DNA from: a bacterium
GTDB taxonomy: Bacteria; Electryoneota; RPQS01
Assembly: GCA_016703065.1 (NCBI GenBank)
Contig: JADJCU010000001.1
Span: 62,001-126,000, forward strand
DNA: 64,000 bases
Direction of reading: 5' to 3'
Each line of letters begins with the position of its first letter. The stretch's first letter is position 1. The position numbers were made by a program, and so were the translations under genes. The notes under the pieces were generated by a model, which saw only the letters and a list, made by a program, of their open reading frames with translations, had not been told where the DNA came from and did no database searches. This document shows, one piece after another, positions 18,499-27,603 of this stretch.

Positions 18499-19862
18499 GG
18501 CTCCGCAATCACTCTATAGAAGCGGCGCGGCCAAATAGCTGCTTCGTTTGCAAAAGTGATCGAGCTGCCCGAGGTGGTTGAGTGCTCGATATACCCCCCG
18601 TCAGCAGAATCAGCAACCATTATGACATAGGTCGCGCCACCCGTGGGTGTCCAGCGAAGTATGACGTCGGTGCCTGATGAAGCAATAGTAAGGTCGGTCA
18701 CCCCCGGCACGCTGCGCACATCTCGCCATACGCTGTCACCGGTCGCTTCAACGGCCTGCACCAGCCCTTCGAGCCAGTAGCAGTCGCCACGTCCCCACGG
18801 CGAACTGCGGTAGTAGCCCGCAAGCGTCGCTTCATCTACGCCAATCGTCCATCGCTCAACAGGCACAACCATGCCAAACATTTCGGGCGTCAGGCCGCTC
18901 GATTCGTCGCCCGTCCAGCGGCAGAAGTACTGTGAACCGCTGAGCCACCACAAGTAGAAGCGATTTGTAGCCCAGTCGTCTCGCGCGGTACATTCGGCAA
19001 GATGACGGTCACGCATGTAGCGGCCGATCTCCGGACTCATATTCAGAAACATCCAACCGTGGTAGATCAAGCTGTCATTGCGCGGGTTGTAGGCCGGTCC
19101 ATACGGAGCATCCCAGCCATTGTAGCCATTTTGCAGAAATGACTCGACGGCAGTGAAACTCAAGCCGTCAGTCAAGTCGGTCAGTAAATTCGTTCGCGCA
19201 GCATTCCGCGCAACGGTGTCGCCAAACTGCTCTGCGAGTCGAATCATGCCGACGTGTCCGCTCGCACTGCCATAGATGCGCCCTTCGTCTGCTTCAACAT
19301 TATAGAACTCCTCAATCTCGGACCAGTACGGCGCAACCATGTCGTATTCATCAGCACGTTCGGCAAAGAGCCACAGACCGTAAATTGTATGCAACTTTGG
19401 CCGACAATTCCCCATCCAGTGATCGGCTAGCCAAATTGGCGATTGCGGATAATGCTCTCTGCGCGCGCCTTCGATGCGTGAAAGCGGATAGCCGCCCCAC
19501 GGCGCATAGTCAGAGTTCGCAAGCTCCGCTGCAACATATGCCCGCACGGAATCCTGCTGTGATCCTGTCAAGTAAGGAAAGGCCCAGCCCAGCGTGGTGA
19601 TGATCCGGCCCGGCTCCTGATATATGAAATAGGCTTCCCAAGGCAGATCTCCGTAGCGCACCGGAAGCGGCGCAAGATGTCCGGCGGCAAGCACCTGCGA
19701 AATCTCGTCCCGCAACAGAGCGACGAGCGGTGACTGCATATCTACGTTCGTGATCTGCGGGAATTGCCACGCGTAAATATCCACATCGACAGGCTGAGCG
19801 GTTGCGCGTCCTGTCAAACAAACATACGCTAGAACTATTGTTAGATGTATTTTCATGATCAT
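18495..19862 (-). CDS. Exported protein, probably alpha-helical (toroid-like), with fn3-like tail
   Basis: 455 residues (453 from ATG 19856) with a signal peptide ending near 'GRATAQ'. Residues about 40-370 are rich in aromatic, helix-forming stretches ('WLADHWMGNCRPKLHTIYGLWLF', 'NGYNGWDAPYGPAYNP') of the kind seen in alpha/alpha-barrel hydrolases and lyases, but no family could be named and no catalytic residue is proposed. The last 75 residues are the fn3-like module found on several proteins here ('VILRWTPTGGATYVI' ... 'RRFYRVIAEP'). It follows the PQQ-type propeller gene by 9 bp and overlaps the GH5-like gene by 4 bp, so it shares their operon and probably their process. Confidence 0.7.
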   Translation of the reverse strand: MIMKIHLTIVLAYVCLTGRATAQPVDVDIYAWQFPQITNVDMQSPLVALLRDEISQVLAAGHLAPLPVRYGDLPWEAYFIYQEPGRIITTLGWAFPYLTGSQQDSVRAYVAAELANSDYAPWGGYPLSRIEGARREHYPQSPIWLADHWMGNCRPKLHTIYGLWLFAERADEYDMVAPYWSEIEEFYNVEADEGRIYGSASGHVGMIRLAEQFGDTVARNAARTNLLTDLTDGLSFTAVESFLQNGYNGWDAPYGPAYNPRNDSLIYHGWMFLNMSPEIGRYMRDRHLAECTARDDWATNRFYLWWLSGSQYFCRWTGDESSGLTPEMFGMVVPVERWTIGVDEATLAGYYRSSPWGRGDCYWLEGLVQAVEATGDSVWRDVRSVPGVTDLTIASSGTDVILRWTPTGGATYVIMVADSADGGYIEHSTTSGSSITFANEAAIWPRRFYRVIAEP

Positions 19863-19871
19863 GGTTGTTCC

Positions 19872-21416
19872 CTACGGCTGATGCTCTGCGCATACTATCC
19901 CAAACGACTCTGAAAAGTAGACATACGACCCGGATATTACAGGTGCCACGCGCCCCTCGTAAGGATGATGCGCCGTTTGAACTACATCGTATCCTCTATC
20001 CATAGCCGGAGTCGGCGACTCCGCGTACATGATGTCTGCATTGAATAGGCCGCCATCGTAATTCCGTATAGAGGTCTGCGCATAACGATACGTACTATTC
20101 GAAAGGTTGATTACCTGTGTGCCGCGGAAGTTCTGCCGCAGCCACAAATAGTCGCCCGCGACGCTCATTGCGTACAGGTTGTCCGTTTCCCACATCCATA
20201 TCCCACTGAAGTGGCCGTTATCGATGCGAAGTCGGTTGCCATTCGCTTGATCGATCGCTGCAATGTCAACAGTGTAGTTTGTGCCGAATATCGGACCCGG
20301 CGTAGTGAGCGTGGCAAATCGCGTTTTGAAATAGGTCAATACTCGATTTGAGTTGTCCACCACTACCGGCCGCGGCGACATGCTGCTGCCGTCCACCGGA
20401 CCCGCCGCGACAACGAACGGCTCCGTCATCGTCGTTGTGTTCAGCACGTGCAGGTGTTTCCAATCCTGCGAAACGTACTCCCATGCACCGCCATTGTCGT
20501 TCCCTGCGAGCCACAAGCGAATGTTGGCCTCCTCGGCCTGCAGCGTTGCGGATCCGGCCATAAGATCATCCATGACATACTCGCTGCCAATCGCTGGCAC
20601 TGGCGCGGAATGCACATAGAGGAGATTGTTAAACACTACCGGGTGAAGTGTACGAAAACTCTGACCCCGTACTGTGGCCTGCCCGCGCTCTGTTCCGTCG
20701 GACTGATTCAGGGCGTGGCAGATCATGTCTTCGGTGCATACATAAAGTGACGATCCGTCCGCCGCCAGACCGCCTTGCACAGATGGTCCGAGCCGGTCGC
20801 TCTCCCAAAGGACTGCTCCCGTTGCGGCATCAATCGCATACGCGTACCCCGCATGATCCGCCGTATAGACTGTCGTTCCGACAACGCACGGCGCGCTTGT
20901 CGTTGTGCGGTGCATGGTGACCACCCATTGAGCAAGTCCGGTCATCTGATCAAAGGCACGCACTGTTCCGTCCAGACAGGCGAACACCACGCGGCCACTG
21001 ACCGCCGCTGCCGTGCACATGGTCCCTCCAGGAAGGTCAGCCGTCCACAACGTGAGGCCCCCAAAAGCGTCAATTCCCCATGCTTGCCCCTCGATCGTGC
21101 CAACAAACACTCTATTGCTTACGACAATAGGTTGTACCTCATCGCTAAGCGTGAACGGCACGGAGGCGGGAAGGGGATAGGTGTAGCCCGGCCGAGTGTC
21201 CAAGTCATGCGGCCAGCCCGGTTCGCTGTCCTGATTCTGCAGCGTCAGTCCAGAGCCAAGCCACATCCACCTTGCCCGATAGGGAGGTGCAACAGAGTCA
21301 GAGGTCCGCCCAATCCGCGCGCCATCCCTCTGCAATTGGGGCCAATCGGCTGCTGTGGCCATGCCTGCGGCAACCAGTACTGCTACGTGCACCCAGATAA
21401 TTTTCATATCATTCAT
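19872..21416 (-). CDS. Exported PQQ-type beta-propeller protein
   Basis: 514 residues. ATG 21416 is chosen because GGAG lies about 8 nt before it and the promoter at 21447-21475 overlaps any longer start. A signal peptide (MNDMKIIWVHVAVLVAAGMATAA) leads into 'DWPQLQRDGARIGRT', the usual opening of PQQ-like propellers. Blades of type 'G.vy.g...G..yAiDa.tG..lW' follow ('YAYAIDAATGAVLWE', 'GTVRAFDQMTGLAQW'). PQQ-like repeats occur in dehydrogenases and in BamB-type scaffolds; no quinoprotein active-site residues are evident, so a binding or scaffold role is likelier. First gene of the three-gene operon ending at 14998. Confidence 0.8.
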   Translation of the reverse strand: MNDMKIIWVHVAVLVAAGMATAADWPQLQRDGARIGRTSDSVAPPYRARWMWLGSGLTLQNQDSEPGWPHDLDTRPGYTYPLPASVPFTLSDEVQPIVVSNRVFVGTIEGQAWGIDAFGGLTLWTADLPGGTMCTAAAVSGRVVFACLDGTVRAFDQMTGLAQWVVTMHRTTTSAPCVVGTTVYTADHAGYAYAIDAATGAVLWESDRLGPSVQGGLAADGSSLYVCTEDMICHALNQSDGTERGQATVRGQSFRTLHPVVFNNLLYVHSAPVPAIGSEYVMDDLMAGSATLQAEEANIRLWLAGNDNGGAWEYVSQDWKHLHVLNTTTMTEPFVVAAGPVDGSSMSPRPVVVDNSNRVLTYFKTRFATLTTPGPIFGTNYTVDIAAIDQANGNRLRIDNGHFSGIWMWETDNLYAMSVAGDYLWLRQNFRGTQVINLSNSTYRYAQTSIRNYDGGLFNADIMYAESPTPAMDRGYDVVQTAHHPYEGRVAPVISGSYVYFSESFGIVCAEHQP

Positions 21417-21446
21417 AACACACTCCGCATTTGAATCGACCCTGAT

Positions 21447-21475
21447 ATGATACATTCCGCCCACGGAGAAGTCAA
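21447..21475 (-). promoter_or_regulatory. Sigma70-like promoter of the propeller/GH operon
   Basis: On the minus strand TTGACT (21475-21470), a 17-bp spacer and TATCAT (21452-21447), about 30 bp before the ATG at 21416. Confidence 0.65.
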
Positions 21476-21543
21476 TAGTTTCCGCATCTTTCAGAAATTT
21501 ACCTCAGGTTGCGCGATTGCAACCTATGTCGGCTGCAAACGCA

Positions 21544-21568
21544 AAACCCGGACTCACCGTCCGGGTTT
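21544..21568 (-). terminator. Terminator after the large propeller/fn3 gene
   Basis: 10-bp stem AAACCCGGAC / GTCCGGGTTT with a 5-nt loop, about 33 nt beyond the stop at 21601. Read on the minus strand it is followed by T-rich sequence. It separates this gene from the operon that begins at 21416. Confidence 0.75.
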
Positions 21569-21600
21569 GCGCGTTTTCGCAGCGGATAATAATGCATCAC

Positions 21601-24600
21601 CTATTTCAGCATCATCAGCTTGCGCGTCTGCGTGAAGTCACCTGCGTCAAGTCGCGCGAAGTAAATGCCGCTCGCCAGAACCAACCCATTGTCGCTCTTG
21701 CCATTCCAGCGCGCTACATGGTACCCTTCCGGTTGACGCCCCTGAACCAGTGTCACAACCTTCTGGCCGGTGATGTTGTAGATGGCAAGTGTTGCGTCAC
21801 CTGAATGAGCAAGTGAAAATGGTATCATCGTCTCCGGATTAAACGGATTCGGGTAGTTCGCCGACAACTCATTCCGATGCACCACGCCCGGCGCAGGTTC
21901 CGGAGCATCCGACACAAAGTCCCCGACGCCTGTACGCACCATGAAATTGCCGACCAAACTTTGCCAGCCGGTTGCACCCTGGTGCCAATAGCTGCGCCCT
22001 TGCGAACTCGTGGCATCCTTTGCGACGCCCGGGTCCCACGGCCGATCAACCGTCCAATCGAGTGTCGTCCAGAAAACGTCGCCCGGCGCGGGCGGATTCT
22101 CGCCTGGAATATGAATCGTGAACATCTCTTCTGTAACCGGAGGCGTGATGAAGTACGGTCCGAACTCCTGCGCACCCGGAATCCCGCCCAGGTCGGAGGC
22201 GACTCCCACGCCGATCGGTGCAAGCGAGTTAACGGCGAATTGTATCGTGTACACAAAATCATGGGCGGCGGGCATATCGCAACGCACTGCGAAACGATTC
22301 TGATCGTACACGCCGGACACGATCATGTAATACTCCAGGCCATCATCATCGTAAACCAGATACTCGATGTCGGGCTCTTCGCCTGCATATGCACCAACCG
22401 CGGCGGACTGTGGACCTTCGTAGTCTACGCCCTCTTCCGTCACGAAACCGCTGATCGTGTAATCGTACCAACCGCCATATGTAACGGTGGGGTCTGTGTA
22501 CGACTGCAAGGTTGGCGGAATAATATCAATCACCTCGCCATTCCGGTAGAGAAGCATGCCGGCAAGACTGTGCAACGGTAGCTCGTCTATTCCGGTGAAG
22601 GATCGATCCACTGGACCTGCAGGGCCATCCCATCACGCGAAACCTCTACATTTGACGGGGCGGCTGGCGGAACGTGCAGTGTCGCTTGCACTGACGAATT
22701 GCTGAAGTACTCTGGATTCGACACTATTGATGGAATATTCTGCGGCCACCATCCATCGAAGACCGGATTTCCCGCCTGTCTCTGGATCACGAAAAACCCG
22801 ATGCCAGGGGTCTTGTCCGGACCGTAGAGCGCCATCTGATACAGCTCGTCAAATCCCATTGGGATCGCAACTTCGCCACTGAAATGCCCAGATGCGACCG
22901 AGAATGCAAGCTGCGGATTTGCAAATGTGAAGTATGGATCAGCGTTGTAAGGTGCGCCGGACAGCGAGCGATAGCGCAGCGTGGAGCCGGAAGAATAGTA
23001 GTATGCCCAGTAGTTGCCTTCGCTGCCTGACCGGTCGTAAGACCAGGTGTCCGAATCGTCGTCGTCAACGTAGATGCCGAAGCCTTCACCATCGTCAAGC
23101 GCCGTGTTCAGAAAGTCCTCGCACGCCAAGTAGAGCAGATCGTCTTCATCGTTGTACTTCATGTAAAGGTAGGCCGACTGTGGTGGATTCACACCATCGT
23201 AACCGAAGACATCCGAGATATCTATGCGCACGGCATCAGTCCATTCATTCGCCGAAATAACGCCGTCGAATGTCACCGGCGTCGTGTATTCAGGCACCAC
23301 CGGATCATAAATCAAGTAACTGTCGTCAAGCGCGCCCGCCACCTCGTTTGAATAGTTGGATTCACCGTCGCTGTACACCGCTGTTACTGCGTAATAGTAC
23401 GTGTATGCCGGCCAGATACCGATGCTATCCGCGTAGGTCGTCGCCGTACCGGCGATTGAACCGACAAGCGCATACGGCCCACCTGACAGAGGCGCGCGCC
23501 AAATATGAATCGAGTCAGGATCATCCAGACTCCGCGGTTGCCGGTCACGATCTTCACCTTCTGAGCCCCACATGTTCCCCGGTGCTGTCCACAGGGGACC
23601 TTCACCCGTCGGGGATCCGGCCAAATCGCCTGTGGCATCAAGTGCGTCGCGCCCGCGTGCTCGTTGCGCAAACGTCCCCAGCGGATTCCAACTCAATGCG
23701 ATGCTGCTAATTTGTCCGCTTACTGCGACGAGGTTTTGCGGCGCGGTTTCCGTCTCACTCAAGTTGAAATTGATATTGCTTGTCAACCCGTCTTCGGTGA
23801 TAACAACACCTGCCGCAGTTCCCCACGTGTAGCCCAGTTTGCGCGCAGTCAGAGTATACGTACCTGCCGGTATGTGGTCGATCTGATACGTGCCGCCGAT
23901 TCCCGTACTTGCACTCAAATGCGTTCCGGCGGCTTCAACCGTGACGCCCGTGTAGTCCGTCGTACCGGCAAGGGTCACCGTTCCCGCCGCGCTCCCGCCT
24001 TCCAAGTCCAACGAGAAGCAAAACGCATAGCCGCCGTTCCCGAATGTCCGGTTGTGAACTGCCTTGCCACCGGCAATCAAATGCGTTCCATCCGCCGATA
24101 TGTCCATGTCGTTCGGCGATCCCGGATGCGTGTACTGATAGAACGGCGTCGAATTGTATTTCTGAAAGACGCGGATGTCCGGCGCGGCATCATTCATGTA
24201 GCCCCACGAGCATGCAGCAATCGTCAATCCGTCATCTGAAATGTCGATATCTCCAACAAGATCGCCCATGCCTGCTGAGACCCACAACGGTATCCCGGCG
24301 CCGTTCGTTTCGAGAACAGCCACGTAGCCCTCGTATGAAGCGCCGTTAAACTGCATCGATCCACCGGCCACCGTTTGGCCGTCGTAGGAAACTCCAGTTG
24401 CTGTGCCCCAGTTCGAGGTCCCACCACTGAAGCGGTATTCCCAGAATTGGATGTACGTGTCATTTGCTTCATCCCACAGATAGCAGCGCAGCTTGCCGTC
24501 GTTGTTCCCTGCCGCCGCGAGCACGTGACCGTCACCCGAAATCGAGGCCGGATGTTCTGTATTGCGCGCGTCAACATCCCAAATCACATCGCCGGTGGCA

Positions 24601-25334
24601 GCATCGAGCAAAAACAGCCGGAAACGGCTGGTCGCGAGGATTCTGGTCCCGTCACCCGAGAAGCGCGCTCCAATCCAGTGATTGCCTGAAGTCATTACCG
24701 GCACTGCGATCTCCCACGTTGGCACACTTGACGCAAGCGGATATAACGCTAGGTAAAGGCTATCGCCGCCCGCGCTATACGGAGCGACAATCTCCTGTCC
24801 GTCACGTGACACTGCAATCGAGCTGAAGTAATAGTCATCTGGCAATGTCGCGGACCATACCAGCGCCGGCTGATCGCCCGGATAGACATACAGGGTATGA
24901 CTCTGCGCCCAGACCACATACGATCCGTCAGGAGTAACCGCTACGGAACTTAAGCCGTCTTCGCCCGGCACTTCATATACGATTTGGCCATTTATGCCGT
25001 CCAGGACCTGCAGCCGAAAGTTGTTCAAGCTGATTCCAACCGCGGCAACAGAGCCGTCGTCAGAAATCGCCACATCGTCCATGAGGCCAGTTGCGTCACT
25101 GGTGTTCCAGAGTAGTTGGCCAATCGCGTCAATCGCCGGATTTGAAGGAGTCGTTCGCGGAAGGTGAGCAGCGGCGCCGGGAGCATCAAAGCCCGGAGTC
25201 ACGGTCCGAACAAGGCGGCCAGTTTGGCCCAAATGCGCTTCCGTTTGCGTCGTAACCTGCACGATGCTCGCAAGACTGGACACTGCCAGAGAGAGCACGA
25301 GGATGGCTATGTACCGACCGTTAGCTTTGGTCAT
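21601..25334 (-). CDS. Large exported propeller/fn3/CBM9-like protein with sorting domain (one-base frameshift)
   Basis: About 1244 residues once one base is restored. ATG 25334 begins a signal peptide (MTKANGRYIAILVLSLAVSSLAS) after a GGAGA ribosome site; the longer frame to 25418 is rejected because the promoter lies there. Order: WD40/PQQ-like propeller (about 60-460), carboxypeptidase-regulatory-like domain ('AGTYTLTARKLGYTWG'), fn3 ('APQNLVAVSGQ'), a CBM9/DOMON-like domain ('ISANEWTDAVRIDISDVFGY'), a second fn3, a further beta region and a 'YPNPFNPET' type IX-like sorting domain. The frame breaks inside the second fn3 near 22603-22606. One more base at 'GATCC' joins 'LQVQWIDP' to 'FTGIDELPLHSLAGMLLYRNGE'. 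The role is unknown; it is probably a surface or secreted adhesion/binding protein. Confidence 0.75.
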
Positions 25335-25389
25335 GGTCTGACTTCTCCGATTAAAACTGTGGACGCGGTCTGCACCAATTCGTTCTTGC

Positions 25390-25418
25390 ATAGTACTAAT
25401 AAACCGCGTATGATTCAA
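25390..25418 (-). promoter_or_regulatory. Sigma70-like promoter of the large propeller/fn3 gene
   Basis: On the minus strand TTGAAT (25418-25413), 17-bp spacer, TACTAT (25395-25390). It gives a leader of about 50 nt to ATG 25334. Confidence 0.6.
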
Positions 25419-25509
25419 TCGAATAGGCCGAAACGTGACTTTTTCACATGACCTCCAGAATCTTCCTTTCGATTGGCTAAATCTTTGTTTTGTTTAATAG
25501 TTGGCTGCG

Positions 25510-25538
25510 TGGATTTTGTCCGCCGGTTTCCCTATATT
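25510..25538 (+). promoter_or_regulatory. Weak sigma70-like promoter for the P5C dehydrogenase gene
   Basis: TATATT at 25533-25538 matches the -10 box used elsewhere here, but the box 17 bp upstream (TGGATT) is a poor match. It lies about 95 bp before ATG 25634. Confidence 0.3.
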
Positions 25539-25633
25539 ATGGGTTACCGATGACCTGAGTATCGCGGCAGGCCGGTTGAGAGATACACCTACACGGATAC
25601 GCTCCGCAAGATCATAGCACAGGAAACCCGTTC

Positions 25634-27180
25634 ATGCTCCCTCCGTTCAAGAACGAACCCTTCACTAACTTCACAGATCCTGCCAACCGCGCTGCTTTCG
25701 AGCAGGCGCTGGCTACCGTTGAGAGCCGCTTCGGCGAACGTATCCCGCTCATCGTCGGCGGCGAACGCATCTTCACCGACGATATGATCCAGTCCACTAA
25801 CCCTGCCAATCCGGATCAGGTCCTCGCATATGTTTCCAAAGGCACCAAGGAGCTCGCGCTTAAGGCCGTTGAATCGGCGAACCAGAATTTCCAATGGTGG
25901 AAGAACTACGACCCTGATGCCCGGGCGCGTATTCTACTGCGCGCAGCGGCGATTCTACGCCGTCGCAAGCACGAGTTCAGTGCCACAATGGTCATGGAAA
26001 TCGGCAAGAACTGGATGGAAGCCGACGGCGACACCGCAGAAGCGATCGACTTCCTTGAATTCTATGCTCGCGAGATGATGCGCCTGCATGAGCGGCAGCC
26101 CGTCACAGAGTTCCCCGGCGAGGAGAACAACCTCTATTACATCCCGCTCGGCGTCGGCGCGGTTATTCCGCCGTGGAACTTCCCCGGCGCAATCATGGCC
26201 GGAATGACCTCGGCCTCGCTTGTCACAGGCAATACGGTGATTCTGAAGCCTGCTTCGATTACTCCGGTCATCGCCTATCGCTTCATGGAAATCCTTGAAG
26301 AGGCCGGACTGCCAGCGGGAATAGTGAACTACCTTCCCGGCCCGGGTGGCGCCATCGGCGATACCATAGTTGATCACAAGCACACGCGCTTCATCGCCTT
26401 TACCGGCTCGATGGAAATCGGACAGCGCATCTTCCAGCGCGCGGCTGTTGTGCACGAAGGCCAACTGTGGCTCAAACGCACGATCCTCGAAATGGGAGGC
26501 AAAGATGCGATCTTCGTGGACGATGACGCGGACATCGAATTCGCGGCCGAGCAAATTGCCACTGCTGCATTCGGTTTCCAGGGCCAGAAGTGCAGCGCTT
26601 GCTCGCGCTTGATCGTTCACGAGCAAGTGTATGACAAACTGCTTGACATGGTCGTTTCCCGCACAAAGCAAATCAAGACCGGCCCGACGCGCGATCTTGC
26701 TAACTGGCACGGTCCCGTGAGCGAAGAGGGCGCCTACAACAAGATTCTCGAGTACATCGAGATCGGCAAGAGCGAGGGCCGATTGGTTGCAGGAGGCAAT
26801 CGCGCCGGCTTCCCGGGTTGGTTCATTGAGCCGACCATTATCGCCGATGTCGCCCCGACGGCGCGCATCATGCAGGAAGAGATTTTTGGGCCGGTGCTGG
26901 CCGTCTGCAAAGTCAGATCTTTCGACGAAGGTTTGGCCGTGTTTAACAATACGCAGTTCGGCCTGACCGGTGGCTACTTTGGCAAGCGCCGCGACCATCT
27001 GGAGAAGGTCCGTGTGCATGCACATTGCGGCAACCTGTACCTGAATCGCAAGTGCACTGGCGCGCTTGTTGGTGTGCAGCCATTTGGCGGGTTCAATCAA
27101 AGCGGCAGGACAGCAAGGCCGGTGGCCGCGACTATCTGCAACTGTTCCTGCAAGGCAAAAGCGTAACCGAGCGGTACTAA
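25634..27180 (+). CDS. pruA: 1-pyrroline-5-carboxylate dehydrogenase (frameshifted near the C-terminus)
   Basis: Oxidises glutamate-gamma-semialdehyde to glutamate with NAD+, the last step of proline (and arginine) catabolism. Catalytic Cys320 in 'GFQGQKCSACSR' and general base Glu286 in 'ILEMGGKD' are present. 'NPANPDQV', 'VIPPWNFPGAI', 'ILKPASITPV' and 'LYINRKCTG'-like 'LYLNRKCTGALVGVQPFGGFNQSG' are typical of the RocA/PutA group. After FNQSG the frame runs into non-homologous residues and stops at 27166. One missing base near 27107 restores the expected ending 'TDSKAGGRDYLQLF..GKSVTERY' with stop at 27178-27180, making 515 residues, a usual length for this subfamily. No proline dehydrogenase gene is adjacent. 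Confidence 0.88.
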
Positions 27181-27228
27181 CGGAACATTCGTATCGCGCG
27201 TCACGCATAGCGGTCGTTTCAATTCTGC

Positions 27229-27260
27229 AAGCCGGCGGTGAGTCATTCGCTGCCGGCTTT
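27229..27260 (+). terminator. Terminator hairpin after the P5C dehydrogenase gene
   Basis: 8-bp stem AAGCCGGC / GCCGGCTT with a 15-nt loop, followed by TGAATT. It lies 49 nt after the corrected stop at 27180. The next 180 bases up to the promoter at 27445 show no gene. Confidence 0.55.
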
Positions 27261-27444
27261 GAATTGAGGGAACCGGTCATCGAGAGGCGCCCGGTTTTCC
27301 CCGATCCTGGCGTGCGATCAAGTAACACGCGAGTTTCGTCAAATCCGTCGCATCGTTTCTGAAAACCGTTGATGGGGTACGACCGTGCGAATCTCGGGCA
27401 ACGCGGCGCGGGTCATTCGTATTGACCATTTGTGAAACATACTG

Positions 27445-27473
27445 TTGACAATTAGGCCGTCGGGATGTAAATT
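27445..27473 (+). promoter_or_regulatory. Sigma70-like promoter of the Cys-rich exported protein gene
   Basis: A perfect TTGACA, a 17-bp spacer and TAAATT. The start predicted near 27480 gives a leader of about 124 nt that contains a complete terminator (27528-27573) before the coding start. Confidence 0.6.
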
Positions 27474-27522
27474 CAATCAACCTCTATGCGGCCGAGGGTT
27501 CACTCCCCTGTGACGATACGTA

Positions 27523-27547
27523 AATGACGAGCGAATTCTCGCAGTAA
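27523..27547 (+). repeat. Leader motif AATGACGA ... CGCAGTAA, copy 1
   Basis: Two 8-mers in order, 9 nt apart, inside the leader of the Cys-rich gene at 27604. The same two 8-mers, 5 nt apart, occur at 58015-58035 upstream of its paralogue. Meaning unknown. Confidence 0.4.
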
Positions 27548-27573
27548 CGCGGTAGGATTCGCTCGCTTTTTTT
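27528..27573 (+). terminator. Terminator inside the 5' leader of the Cys-rich exported protein gene
   Basis: 9-bp stem CGAGCGAAT / ATTCGCTCG, 20-nt loop and a run of seven T. It ends only 30 nt before ATG 27604 and lies downstream of that gene's promoter. It is therefore an attenuator candidate, or the end of a short RNA of about 95 nt, rather than the end of the previous gene, which has its own hairpin at 27229. Confidence 0.75.
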
Positions 27574-27603
27574 CGAGGCATCGTTTCAGATGAGGAGTCG
27601 ATC

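Noticed and set aside
25955..27328. Long open frame (457 residues) on the minus strand
   Set aside because: It is a shadow of the P5C dehydrogenase gene; the plus-strand product has all catalytic motifs, and the minus-strand product has no recognisable domain.
27480..27573. Cyclic di-GMP (GEMM) riboswitch in the leader
   Set aside because: Some G-rich and GTAGG-like bits are present but the conserved GEMM core and tetraloop-receptor order are missing.
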